From the IMG/VR virus record IMGVR_UViG_3300040781_000137, positions 1 to 47,057 of that record: DNA of 47,057 nt. One strand, given 5' to 3'. The notes below the pieces were generated by a model. That model had not been told where the DNA came from, made no database searches, and saw only the letters and a list, made by a program, of their open reading frames with translations. This DNA is from a virus. The position numbers and the translations under genes are program-made. Shown here one piece after another: positions 27,701-34,111 of this stretch (position 1 is its first letter; every line of letters starts with the position of its first letter).

Positions 27701-29032
27701 GAGGCTGTGGACGCTGTTAACGGAGACGTGACGGAATTCAGTGTTCTTGTTACGGATGGTGCAACGTCAACGGGAGCAGGACCACAACTTCAAACTAGCT
27801 TGACGAAGATTGATCCGGGTTCAACGACAGGTGCTGGTTTCTATGTTATATTGGCAACAGAAAACATTAACAACACAACACACGGTATCACTCTTGGTTC
27901 GGCAATAAAGAATAAAGGTGTGTCAACCACACTGTTGCCTGTATCGCACGTATCACCAAATGGACCATATGATAACAAATACATACCAGGTTCAGGTTCA
28001 GTGGGGTTGACCTCAACGTATACTGTAGGCGATTCAATTACATTGAACAACAATGCTGTTATTGTTGTTGATTCGGTCGACGCCAACGGCGATGTTGTGA
28101 ACTTCACGGTAGCTGGTGTTGGTGACTCATTCAACCCCGGTGATGAGCTAGTTGAGGTTTTTTCAACCCCTGCCGCCACGAATAGTGGATTCACGCTTTT
28201 CCCGGATACATCCGACGTAGTGTCGGTTATCGATCCATCATTATTCACAGTATCTATTGACGGACGCACGCTGATACCATACGTCGAATACACAATCGAT
28301 TCCACGGGTCGCGTCGTCACGTTGTTGCAGTCTGTTGGAGCAATCGAAGGCCGTGTCGTTGATGTGAGCTTTACCACAGTCGTTGCCGAAGAAATATACG
28401 AAATCCCAGCCAGAATGACTGATATCGTATTGCGAGGACTACGAAGATATGTAAACGAAGACCGACGCTACACCGTTCGATTCACGCGTGATTTCACATT
28501 GCGTGATGATGTGGATGTTACGTTGAAATCGAAGCACACGGAATGGCAGCTCATTCGTCAAGACCAAGCAACGAAGATACCACTAACGTTGTGGAATAGA
28601 GTAACAGAAGCAATGACCGGTTACAAACTTACAGATCCATCCGAAGCTGTTCCTGAGCTTACACGAGTGTTGTATGATGAGCAATATGGAACTGATACCA
28701 GATATGGGTTGGGGGACGGACAAGCTTTCACCAACGGGGCTCAGGCAATCGAGACCTTTATGTTAGAGTTGTTTAATGAAGACGAACCGTTAAATAACAT
28801 TGACCTGAATACATTCTTCGAGCAGTATAGCTTCGACACTCCCGAAAACGTAGAGTTAGCTATGACAGCGGTGTATAACACGTTCGTTACGGAAGATGTA
28901 AATCGTTTGTTCTTTGTTATACTACACGATGCCTTCGCCAACAAGAAACGTTTCGCTGAATTGTTTAAAACATCAATGATAGCTGTGCATGGCATACGAC
29001 CTTTTCAAACTGAAGGATTGTTCGATGACTGA
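18776..29032 (+). CDS. giant baseplate/tail structural protein in gp7 position
   Basis: 3418 aa, over a fifth of the window and about three times T4 gp7 (1032 aa). The N-terminal 130 residues (TKLHELLPSALDSDVNTAVF, NIFNRFLTKNETRKTAGYVG, TIFNWVPPIDIDKVVNYLDY) resemble large wedge-associated proteins of distant T4-like phages. Much of the rest is beta-rich Thr/Asn/Asp modules. Several share a pattern: a strand, G-x-I-T-I-x-G, N-D-G-T-Y/F-T and Y-D/N-G-x-x-T (near 1330, 1755). Two copies of VGDxITLxNNxxVLVxxVDA-type repeats occur near 2960 and 3083. The C-terminal 150 residues (YVNEDRRYTVRFTRDFTLRD, FADNE-like FANKKRFAELFK) are non-repetitive. No stop or frameshift is seen. ATG has GGAGA upstream. 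Name gp7 rests on position after gp6. Confidence 0.65.
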   Translation: MSDKSDYNLPRTKLHELLPSALDSDVNTAVFENIFNRFLTKNETRKTAGYVGEGNPNALTSRQIHEPTVARQANQLQPVLYNKIGSIDHMASWQDILNELERLGVEIDKLPDWGKTTIFNWVPPIDIDKVVNYLDYYWVDDNNNVPEYITIKNRCRVLEDRLNAYLHMIALNKATYPVVGIDTAPTGSTFTYNRLIIEGDYTSVFEEGFEFRYNDNVVNVELSGLDHVVNSSVFNATTNQTTITINTGFDTSSAGGTISLNEGASKRTQEYLDQCATPKGPLGKEPTVTGVNQWIVANKWQHRTTVTNFSTAKQAKIPIIEYDDNLELNEWTTAEHEWKYRASPANLFAVHTKPTLIELVALNYTATTVAGITTVTLSETAGNQTDVFVTGSIFENQTNEIIEVASSHYTQTAADQPFKTVITLTNTIVASTGQLNPVITSAGDAWAGYNQHWVYSRQLTSRALPHPTANPFVDFPLTGTGTDTTRHYQYQGSPYAMTFTMTGNGIRVPATTEPGTDLRFSETPQSGWELPQTERALLGSDNIRVYIDGKRTYGNYIERDHVYAYGGTNTDFVAGITISESLSAGQVVRVEMGPASFSDVGLEWFDVRTTENDVVYAAAPASGTTRVSLVEHRKVEQDKTAPNQYPEFDVFNNNGSPTYEANSLIEFATDSDSVIDPNVSLRLVTNTARTEFSLKQLLLGASDEILAYKSYDNSDAQYWVDHNANQVWFWNRFGWTLTGFQGTSYGPATVSPIPPTSPFMDMVWYDTTNRTLMYYSGVDWLEMPQVLYSSSNPHLQTIWRKGLNDEQFIPKKVDWKGRTLSEYNTERDEFIESYTPTTSALSAWYSSQLNELSLDGTWVGDWDIPDPLYYNTQHENRATLTLTELNEHFGTIKSSQDREPGIGGSAASKFHTIRSEDVNYGLGGTIHEYGMSFDTLLSSAFVNNVTPITLFEFARDQYEILLNALRENFRGELPSLMLNTDVGNVTDFSNTISTLVLDQFTQNDANSNLYGDSSTFIDTTNTGNDVGMQNWIATLPFFNILPRVQPVYLTDDVRGVNQIIHHDGHRKDYNLTEATKDAIARRVIQSVDSRSGAAAPYNQLGRLSSTSPSDTIADFLLDFNDSITNRRGVYWYQVVGGTRILYRLAVAAVGTSQPPATLPDGVLWIDTTTGSQTLRQKSGFTWPVVAGLTVGDGRLHNGTNPSETSTSTVSAWEVFDIDEFLADLVLEVEKRLYSAAPESFVPVFDFNLLQQTPSDLDRYHTLQEQAFLDYARQSEIPAPLENISYAATDAFTWNYKHSAPGQSHNIVGTSSVTNTVTLAGEVSSDFASLPKEVFIKNTGTTDGTFTAISVVEYNGQTVVTISEPVNDSLSGILYSALLPKVSGNTGAESAGDWRSLYQQYYGTPYPHLEPWKLQQYSDKPIWWDAEYKDTTGTRRWTNAMWVEIQAGRIPATRTLPDGITISSTPTNGQTTQYNYFSVNTATDTLLPPYFAGGSGVNRSVFTNLGEITSPAANYSFGDNGPNETNWRLSSQYLYDQLDVAYQMQPLKVIDAMFGFDKIEVAGLPVDTRTNQVPAHNRTKFHGDIADDNSIVRALGFNQWYVNYNRYQGFDASLADFRRMWTDWTAPLTYQFATFVDTGSFQLGHRTVPISEFDYKILSKRSPGVEDFWLNAFDVKVLTVPPKITRMNNEDDWRLELDINTPLTQSIDYYDVRNYPFSVDLNTNVCELYQYTITNVNYFNSTISVQSKQTTTFSAGRVITITGSTGNDGTYTVHSSVYDGTTNTTIVSLGETLDSPITSGSVSAEYRVIPWETGDPIYFTTSDVLPTPLISDQPNIGPIVYYIIVLSDTEFQVANTRANALAGLEVGLSSIGRGTQHVSELQSTFYALDQEYTSAYWRHYALDTSNKLTITPPTTIHGMQELVNIIDGYSVVVKEAGFSINEKNSITDPDSGRVVDWQIEIERFIDFAYSLQGRRDQNINNRFEVTADSTTNSWTWGNYSPNWTTGTEVNVLSSNGRLPIPILHGVRYYVIIDSTTTFRLAHTKLDATRGIALDLEDTPSGATLMVYQSTTKTTNYPSQEINPFRDAIFFNQPRGIVSNMTTGPSEDIRNTQLLFDQYGEPLDRAHTRIYRQDEQTFIQCARNIKNPNVPNILFTNPYNFLHFGGAHIFIDAYEHVLVFNSETTEGALLYDPFIGLNVTKFELLFNRQVEFTERPNVGGSYYSTYFNQGASLLDNFEASVENIRYLYDAYQAVESKALTVQSRTSLGYEGQQEYLADLNLNQKSQFIFWRGLIQNKGAVESVQAFINSRRFIDANIDEFWAYKVADFGSANDKEYPELYITTEDIRSNDFRIQFTETGEVIPGFGNGGFSDIGAGYDITGEEIELEDDGITPISLTDTDRWFDQPDIVNTLRDNGSALYFAMHVVASSDITGIIDVQYRHNFNTDYEIVTLETEPVGTILVYTEMVGNATEVTLPGTNKYLTFTGHIQVIKNGAIMNNPTDYEHVASPGSSSYFSTKIAFTSPLKIGDTVQIVYNKATLQPEMHFDRVNSNIIRFKDAQLIDPSHIMKLWGYRVNDKAQNPGKLVDRLSGTIVTDMPLWDPARGIHYKLAESIISLRAPSDPAVYTETLQSQSLVGTSFTPWNSTEVGHVWMDTSKLGYVPYHDDRVFQTLDERLKYWGLLADWSEITLYEWVESDLPPDEYNDAALNEEGDSEIAEHIRKSGKARETVFELHDNGEWAVVDDRHQEFSVLFDASPVSGTTATYEFTLDATILDIDTAIDADTQYVSVYVNGIARISPTGEGFEIPSTLIMEVEGVSGPDMVRFIKRMPSDSIVDQRIVDGTMERRYEHTIVPYVDKFGQIQNRYYFWVGDKVTRNLKQPMSITSAQSQLTTIPTPYIVVGNPEQADIRASALTDLDKSWQYMIGAGEGDATSSYYQISGQTQDDFAVWNGGEHDPLQAYVVGDIITLGNNMEVLVEAVDAVNGDVTEFSVLVTDGATSTGAGPQLQTSLTKIDPGSTTGAGFYVILATENINNTTHGITLGSAIKNKGVSTTLLPVSHVSPNGPYDNKYIPGSGSVGLTSTYTVGDSITLNNNAVIVVDSVDANGDVVNFTVAGVGDSFNPGDELVEVFSTPAATNSGFTLFPDTSDVVSVIDPSLFTVSIDGRTLIPYVEYTIDSTGRVVTLLQSVGAIEGRVVDVSFTTVVAEEIYEIPARMTDIVLRGLRRYVNEDRRYTVRFTRDFTLRDDVDVTLKSKHTEWQLIRQDQATKIPLTLWNRVTEAMTGYKLTDPSEAVPELTRVLYDEQYGTDTRYGLGDGQAFTNGAQAIETFMLELFNEDEPLNNIDLNTFFEQYSFDTPENVELAMTAVYNTFVTEDVNRLFFVILHDAFANKKRFAELFKTSMIAVHGIRPFQTEGLFDD

Positions 29033-29055
29033 CCCCAAATCACACCTGTAACCAT

Positions 29056-29063
29056 CATAAATA
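29056..29063 (+). promoter_or_regulatory. late-promoter-like site (CATAAATA)
   Basis: Seven of eight matches to TATAAATA, only five bases before the ATG of the GIY-YIG endonuclease, which has no ribosome binding site. If used, transcription would begin at or next to the start codon. Confidence 0.35.
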
Positions 29064-29068
29064 CAGTT

Positions 29069-29977
29069 ATGAAAAAAACAACTGAACAATTTATAGAAGA
29101 TGCCAAAAAGGTCCACGGAGATTTATATTCATATCATTTAACGGAATTAAATGGTATGAATAACAAAGTTATAATAACTTGCCCAACTCACGGTGATTTT
29201 GAGCAACGAGCAGCCAGCCACACAAATGGTAGCGGCTGCCGGCTGTGTTACGAACGCCAACCACACACAAATGAGTCATTCATCAAAGCCGCCAACAAAA
29301 AACACAACAACAAATACACATATGATGGACTAAATTACATCAACATCAAAACTAAAGTACCGATAACCTGCCCAGACCACGGTATGTTTGCTCAAACACC
29401 AAATGACCACCTACAAGGATATGGTTGTCCGTCGTGTGGTGGAACAAAACCCGTATCGTTGGATGAATTTGTAAAACGAGCAAACGACAAACACGATTCA
29501 TATTACACATATGAAAACACACATATTGTTGGAATGAACACAAATGTTGATATTACTTGTCCAATACATGGTGTATTTAATCAACGTCCTGCTGACCACA
29601 TAAACGGTAGTGGTTGCCCTGATTGTTCGCTTGGTAAGCGTGGCCGTTACTCTCTAAAGTATTTCACCGAAAATCCCGATGAAGCAGACAGACCGGGTGT
29701 GTTATATTTGGTGACGGTTGCAGACAAGTTCTGTAAAGTAGGGATAACGGCTAACAGTGTTAGCAGGCGTTTCGCAACTAACGAAGTGAAATTGGTTGTT
29801 CAACACACAGCAACATTGCTAGAGTGTTATAATATAGAGCAACGTATGCTAAATATCGTAAAGAAGGATCAATACCAAGCTGTTGGACTAACATCCAGGC
29901 ACTTTGCTGGCTGGACGGAATGTTTTCCGTTATCAACACTCCCAACTTTACAGGAAGAGTTTAAATGGCTATCATAA
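29069..29977 (+). CDS. homing endonuclease, zinc repeats + GIY-YIG-like nuclease
   Basis: 302-aa free-standing endonuclease. Residues 8-60, 71-123 and 134-186 are three repeats with the pattern F-x3-A-x3-H, Y-x-Y, V-x-I-T-C-P-x-H-G-x-F, H-x-N/Q-G-x-G-C-P-x-C; they are clearly the same module as in the protein at 1914. The nuclease part is different: residues 209-287 look like the GIY-YIG family variant of the T5orf172/MUG113 kind, with GVLYLVTVADKFCKVGIT (210-227), R233/R234, E257 and FAGWTECF. It lies between the giant gp7-position gene and the next structural gene, same strand, and overlaps the latter by 13 bases so that its 3' end supplies the ribosome site (AGGAAGAG) for that gene. Confidence 0.8.
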   Translation: MKKTTEQFIEDAKKVHGDLYSYHLTELNGMNNKVIITCPTHGDFEQRAASHTNGSGCRLCYERQPHTNESFIKAANKKHNNKYTYDGLNYINIKTKVPITCPDHGMFAQTPNDHLQGYGCPSCGGTKPVSLDEFVKRANDKHDSYYTYENTHIVGMNTNVDITCPIHGVFNQRPADHINGSGCPDCSLGKRGRYSLKYFTENPDEADRPGVLYLVTVADKFCKVGITANSVSRRFATNEVKLVVQHTATLLECYNIEQRMLNIVKKDQYQAVGLTSRHFAGWTECFPLSTLPTLQEEFKWLS

Positions 29978-31641
29978 AAGAGTTGGATCCAGTACAAGGA
30001 TTGATTGATTACATATTGGATGTAAAACCCTTCCACACGAAAGTTGTGGAAGTGTTGACCGAATATGTCCACACCGACGGTATGACTGTGTCCTTTGTAG
30101 AACAGTTCGATATGGAAATCCAGCTTGAGTATCCGTCACTATTTGACTTGGAGCAACAATTCCAGGATTCGGGTAGCGTCAACATAGAAGTGCATTCTCC
30201 CGACCCAACAAATGATGATGCATTTGTTGGGTTACTAGGGTATGATGACGCAGGTGATCGGTTGACAGTACTGGGTGATCGCTCTGATGTGTTAATCGAA
30301 TCTAACACATTGTTGGTTAAACTGACAGATGATAATGATTTTTTGATCCACACAGCATCGCTAACAATAGAATCGATAACTGTATATCCAGCAGATCCAG
30401 CCGCCAATCCACCAACATCCCAATACACCGAAATACACGTGCCAGGCTTGCAGGATGTTGCAACACTATCATCACTTGATACTAGTGTGTTGACGGCAAC
30501 ACTTGCTATCCCTGGCTCTGTATTGTCGACGGGTAATATTGGTGTTTTGGGAACATATGGCGGTATTACACCGTATGGGGCTCCAAGCGCCTGGCCAATT
30601 ATATCATACGACACGACTGCCAATGGTCCACACGATCCTGCAGCACTGGGGTATGACAGCGGAAATGACCAAGTGTATCTGCCAGGTGATCGACGAACGG
30701 AATATACTATCGGCAAATCAGTTGAAGTTCGAACCTATAGCATAATTTCAGGTTTGGTAGACACAACAGAATACGACATACTAAACGCAACATACAACCT
30801 TCCAACAACAACAACGGAACAACAACATACGATACTTACATTGGAAGATTCGAATACAAGCGGCGGATTGAAGTCTATTGGTTCACTTGTCCCCAGTGGA
30901 CAAACAATATATGATCTGTATTCAACAGTGACATTAACTCCGTTCCCCATATCAGGTGTTGTGCTAGGATATGCGTCAGGATCATCAAATGTCATTATGT
31001 ACGATGATGTCCCACGGTCTGACGATCCAATAAGTGTTGGTCCAAACCTGGGAGGACTAACACAGGGTGATCAAATTAACCCAACAGTTCCGAACGAAAA
31101 CAATTTTGTCCCAACACGGGCGAACAGTTTCATAATGTTTGGAGATGTATCGGATATATTCATCCCAGGCAGCATCGTTGAGGTCGTCGGCACCGATTAC
31201 ATATTTCAGGTGCTACAAACAACATATGACGGCACGCACACTTTCCTTCGAGTGATTGAAACGATTCAACCTGGGGTATATTCAATGTTGAAAATTCGCG
31301 AAAATCTTGTAGGATATGGGGACATTTTTACGTCAGCAGCAAAGTCTGACGGAACGCTATCCACAAATATTGTTGAAGCTGTAACTTTCAGTTGGGCGGA
31401 CGACGGTGAACGTGATGTTATAGACGGGTATCAGTTCTTGATTATTGAAGCAATTGGAAACACCATCACCGTAAATGGCTTCGCCGAAGCTGTTGTGACT
31501 AATGGCGATCAAGTACAAATACTGTCAGCACCTGCAAATAACGGCCAACATACTATTACAGGTGTATCAGGGTCAACAATAACACTCAGTACACCACTAG
31601 CCAACTCGTCTGGCGGCTGGATTGAAAAATATAACCCATAG
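29965..31641 (+). CDS. putative tail/baseplate structural protein
   Basis: 558-aa beta-rich protein, probably part of the virion. The N-terminus is distinctive: LDPVQGLIDYILDVKPFHTK, then VVEVLTEYVHTDGMTVSFVE. The C-terminal half contains modules like those of the preceding giant protein: FIMFGDVSDIFIPGSIVEVV, TTYDGTHTFLRVIETI, and ITVNGFAEAVVTNGDQVQIL with NNGQHTITGVSGSTITL. Shared modules suggest that the two proteins contact the same structure or arose by duplication. In T4 the next wedge gene would be gp8, but I see no clear resemblance to gp8. RBS AGGAAGAG precedes the ATG, inside the end of the endonuclease gene. Confidence 0.55.
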   Translation: MAIIKELDPVQGLIDYILDVKPFHTKVVEVLTEYVHTDGMTVSFVEQFDMEIQLEYPSLFDLEQQFQDSGSVNIEVHSPDPTNDDAFVGLLGYDDAGDRLTVLGDRSDVLIESNTLLVKLTDDNDFLIHTASLTIESITVYPADPAANPPTSQYTEIHVPGLQDVATLSSLDTSVLTATLAIPGSVLSTGNIGVLGTYGGITPYGAPSAWPIISYDTTANGPHDPAALGYDSGNDQVYLPGDRRTEYTIGKSVEVRTYSIISGLVDTTEYDILNATYNLPTTTTEQQHTILTLEDSNTSGGLKSIGSLVPSGQTIYDLYSTVTLTPFPISGVVLGYASGSSNVIMYDDVPRSDDPISVGPNLGGLTQGDQINPTVPNENNFVPTRANSFIMFGDVSDIFIPGSIVEVVGTDYIFQVLQTTYDGTHTFLRVIETIQPGVYSMLKIRENLVGYGDIFTSAAKSDGTLSTNIVEAVTFSWADDGERDVIDGYQFLIIEAIGNTITVNGFAEAVVTNGDQVQILSAPANNGQHTITGVSGSTITLSTPLANSSGGWIEKYNP

Positions 31642-31649
31642 GGAATACC

Positions 31650-31790
31650 ATGAACGAATATCGAACAACAGATATAGTTCTAGTAGCAGTCATCAGACTT
31701 GATGGATATCAACTGGTTGACATAGAGACACAAGGCAATAAAGGCACATTGGTCAATGCTCCGTTGAACCTGTTGCGTTCAACTGGATGA
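31650..31790 (+). CDS. small protein, 46 aa (DUF5659-like?)
   Basis: Short reading frame beginning MNEYRTTDIVLVAVIRLDGY and ending NAPLNLLRSTG. The pattern T-D-x-x-L-V-A-x-x-x-x-x-G-Y-x-L-V-D-I resembles small phage proteins of the DUF5659 type. The start lies eight bases after the stop of the preceding structural gene, with a weak AGGGA site, so it would be translated from the same message. The next gene has its own late-promoter-like site. Function unknown; the call rests on start context and protein-like sequence. Confidence 0.55.
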   Translation: MNEYRTTDIVLVAVIRLDGYQLVDIETQGNKGTLVNAPLNLLRSTG

Positions 31791-31829
31791 TCAAACAACT
31801 AACAACAAGTGTCAGACGGTTGACACAAC

Positions 31830-31837
31830 GATAAATA
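31830..31837 (+). promoter_or_regulatory. late-promoter-like site (GATAAATA)
   Basis: Seven of eight matches to TATAAATA, 23 bases before the ATG at 31860 and followed by an AGGAGT ribosome site; spacing is as in T4 late genes. Confidence 0.5.
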
Positions 31838-31859
31838 CGAGACATTTAGGAGTAAGACT

Positions 31860-33047
31860 ATGCACGACACAATAAATTTTGGAGTTAAGGGCCACGTACT
31901 TATCACAGACGATCGGGGTGAAGTATTGGTGGATAAACACAATGCGATCCACCCACAGAATATGGCTCGTGTCATCGCTAGGGGGTTGGCAAATGAAGGT
32001 AATTCTGCAATTTACCGCATAGCTTTCGGCAATGGTGGAACAACCACTAACGCAGCTTTCACAGTTACATACAAAGAACCCAACACAGGTCAAGAAACCA
32101 CAGTCAACCAAACATTTGATTCTCGCCTTCACAACGAAACGTATTCAGAAATCATCGACGATTCCAGTACGTTGATCGGAACTGATCCTGGCTCTGCTGA
32201 TTCAACAGGAACGCGTCCAGGTGGATCAGCAAATGCAGGCAACGACCCACTAACAGGAACAGCAGGAACGTCAGGTCCTGGCGTGATTAGTTCAGAAATA
32301 GGCTTTACGTCCAATGTTACAATCACTGCTGTTCTGAACACATCAGAACCATCCGGACAATCAGGCGGTGGTGTTGTATCAAATACGGAAGATGCTTTCG
32401 TATTTGACGAATTGGGATTATACACAGATGGTGCTCCAGCCACAGCATCCAACGGAACACATGACATTAACGTAGGTGCACAGATTTCATCAAACGATAG
32501 TGGTTTGTCTCCAAGTACCACATACCAATTCAACATCAATATAGATGGCGGCGGTTCAAATACTGTTGTGTTCACCACACCTGCTGGCGGAACAGGCGTA
32601 ACTACAGGCTCATCGGAAATTACGTATGGTGATTTGTGTGAAGGGTTGAATGGTGGAAGTTGGATCGATTCAGGAACAATGGGCAATTCATCGATACTAA
32701 TCACCGATCAAACGGCTGATTATCCATCCATTCTTGGTGTGAACACAAACGGTTTTTTGCGTTTTGTATCGGATACGTCAGGTCCAACATCATCTATCGT
32801 ATTCACGCCGTCGAGTGGAACAGGTGCTAACATGTTGACGGCATTAGCAACAACATCTGGTTCAGCGACAACCAGTCTACCCGTTTCAGGGAAAGCACAG
32901 GGCGTTCAGAATGCCGTAACGTCACCAACAACGGAACAGGAACGACTACTAACTCACCTGATTTTTGCACCTGTGTTGAAATCACCGAACCGTACTTTGA
33001 CTATTAAATACACGCTGACTGTATCAGTAGCTCCTACAGTAACTTAA
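31860..33047 (+). CDS. putative virion structural protein, 395 aa
   Basis: Beta-rich, Gly/Ser/Thr-rich protein without cysteine-rich or membrane regions. The N-terminal 75 residues are the most conserved-looking part: VKGHVLITDDRGEVLVDKHN, AIHPQNMARVIARGLAN and IYRIAFGNGGTTT. This kind of N-terminus with the terminal FGNGG occurs in structural proteins of several large marine phages; the exact virion location is unknown to me. The rest contains low-complexity linker (GSADSTGTRPGGSANAGND) and a fibronectin-like segment (LSPSTTYQFNINIDGGG). It has its own late-promoter-like site and an AGGAGT ribosome site and ends just before a strong bidirectional terminator, closing the baseplate/tail transcription unit. 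Confidence 0.6.
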   Translation: MHDTINFGVKGHVLITDDRGEVLVDKHNAIHPQNMARVIARGLANEGNSAIYRIAFGNGGTTTNAAFTVTYKEPNTGQETTVNQTFDSRLHNETYSEIIDDSSTLIGTDPGSADSTGTRPGGSANAGNDPLTGTAGTSGPGVISSEIGFTSNVTITAVLNTSEPSGQSGGGVVSNTEDAFVFDELGLYTDGAPATASNGTHDINVGAQISSNDSGLSPSTTYQFNINIDGGGSNTVVFTTPAGGTGVTTGSSEITYGDLCEGLNGGSWIDSGTMGNSSILITDQTADYPSILGVNTNGFLRFVSDTSGPTSSIVFTPSSGTGANMLTALATTSGSATTSLPVSGKAQGVQNAVTSPTTEQERLLTHLIFAPVLKSPNRTLTIKYTLTVSVAPTVT

Positions 33048-33060
33048 TTGCAGGTATGCA

Positions 33061-33097
33061 GCAAAAAGAGCGCCCCTGTCATGGGCGCTCTTTTTGC
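33061..33097. terminator. bidirectional intrinsic terminator
   Basis: Perfect 15-bp stem GCAAAAAGAGCGCCC with loop CTGTCAT. The A-run at one foot and T-run at the other make it work for both strands. It separates the plus-strand structural gene ending at 33047 from the minus-strand gene ending at 33117. Confidence 0.9.
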
Positions 33098-33116
33098 GAC
33101 TAACCGATTTTGTCAA

Positions 33117-33515
33117 TTATTGATTTTTGACGGCATTGGAAGCATTCTGTGCAGACACCGTTGGGTCCATCGTGTTGAATGTTCCCGTACCAACTGTACC
33201 AGCTCGCGGTGCGAAGATAACACCATCAGCAGAGATTATTTTCACCAATTGGTGAAAATAAGTCAGTGCGTTAACACCGTTGTTCAAAGTGGTGTTGCTC
33301 ATCAGATCCCAAAGTTCCATGTTTGGAGCATTTCGACTGGTTAACAAACGTGCGACTCGTTGACGGTCAATGTTGTCAAGACGACCGAGTTCGAAGTAGT
33401 ACAGATTACCTTGCGCATCTTCCTTCATCACGGCACATTCTACCATGAGTCCATTTCCCTTTAAGTCAATCCACTTCACGTGTGGGAATTGTCCTGGGCT
33501 TGTTCTAACTTTCAT
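33117..33515 (-). CDS. hypothetical protein, 132 aa
   Basis: Unrecognised soluble protein. The N-terminal half is beta-rich (VKWIDLKGNGLMVECAVMKE, GNLYYFELGRLDNIDRQRV), the middle has a helix pair (VARLLTSRNAPNMELWDLMS), and the C-terminal 30 residues are Thr/Ala/Asn-rich and probably disordered. Start ATG has GGAG upstream and a TATAAT twelve bases before the start. It is a single minus-strand gene between two plus-strand structural units, converging on the shared terminator at 33061-33097. A 26-bp perfect palindrome lies within its coding region. Role unknown. Confidence 0.65.
   Translation of the reverse strand: MKVRTSPGQFPHVKWIDLKGNGLMVECAVMKEDAQGNLYYFELGRLDNIDRQRVARLLTSRNAPNMELWDLMSNTTLNNGVNALTYFHQLVKIISADGVIFAPRAGTVGTGTFNTMDPTVSAQNASNAVKNQ
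33236..33261. repeat. 26-bp perfect palindrome in coding region
   Basis: Perfect dyad centred between 33248 and 33249; one half is TTATTTTCACCAA. It encodes YFHQLVKI on the minus strand. It could be a protein-binding site or cruciform, or chance plus coding constraint. Confidence 0.9.
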
Positions 33516-33619
33516 TTGGATTCTCCATTATATGGTTAGTCAGTTATTTCTTATTGCTGAAATATTTAGATCCAATTTTCGGAGAGATACCAATAGATTG
33601 ACAGACTTTGCAGGGATAT

Positions 33620-33627
33620 AATAAATA
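33620..33627 (+). promoter_or_regulatory. late-promoter-like site (AATAAATA)
   Basis: Part of TATAATAAATA; seven of eight matches to the T4 late consensus, 23 bases before the holin-like gene and followed by a TAGGAG ribosome site. TATAATAA also resembles a sigma70 -10 element. Confidence 0.45.
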
Positions 33628-33649
33628 GGGTTATAGGAGCATAACCCAG

Positions 33650-34111
33650 ATGGCAAAGACGAAAGCACAAGAAGTTCAAATAAATTGGAAGTATTGGTGG
33701 ATGTCTGCGGCAGAGATTTTAGATGCCTTCAGAACAATACCACGAATCCTTGTAGCAGGGTATGCATTTCTTGTGTGGAAAGTCGTCGACTGGTTTATGT
33801 CGCTGCCCGAACCAACAACTGAACACACATTTCTTGTTAGTACAGTTATCGGGGGTGCCGCCGCCGTATTCGGATTGTATGTGAATAGTGGAAGTAGTTG
33901 GGACCGCAAGTCAGCCCGTAAGGATTTGTATATGGAATACAATTACACACCAACACATCAAATGCCAACAAGACGTAAATCAAGGGGACACGTGCCAAGT
34001 CAACAGCATCAATCATTCGATGAGATTGAGATTGATTTTGAAGCCCCTCCATCGAAAATTGGGCAGAATGAAACTCCACCCAATTCATTCTTGGATAACA
34101 CTACCGGCTGA
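33650..34111 (+). CDS. putative holin-like membrane protein
   Basis: 153-aa protein with two predicted membrane segments: residues about 31-50 (IPRILVAGYAFLVWKVVDWF) and 60-80 (FLVSTVIGGAAAVFGLYVNS). The N-terminus is short and polar with a WKYWW cluster; the C-terminal 70 residues are polar and charged (RRKSRGHVPSQQHQ). Two closely spaced membrane helices with a charged tail fit class II holins or other small phage membrane proteins. A lone late-type promoter and a TAGGAG site precede it. Its 3' end overlaps the RNase H gene on the other strand by 11 bases. No endolysin is adjacent, so the lysis role is inferred only from topology. Confidence 0.5.
   Translation: MAKTKAQEVQINWKYWWMSAAEILDAFRTIPRILVAGYAFLVWKVVDWFMSLPEPTTEHTFLVSTVIGGAAAVFGLYVNSGSSWDRKSARKDLYMEYNYTPTHQMPTRRKSRGHVPSQQHQSFDEIEIDFEAPPSKIGQNETPPNSFLDNTTG

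Noticed and set aside
18776-29032. fusion or assembly artefact as an explanation for the giant gene
   Set aside because: Reading frame, composition and module style are continuous, with no internal ribosome-site and start pair at a clear domain boundary.
30009-30716. 235-aa minus-strand open frame
   Set aside because: Lies wholly inside the plus-strand structural gene at 29965; Ser/Val/Thr-rich composition is typical of an antisense shadow and there is no ribosome site.
33048-33344. 98-aa plus-strand open frame after the structural gene
   Set aside because: It runs through the bidirectional terminator and is antisense to the 132-aa gene.
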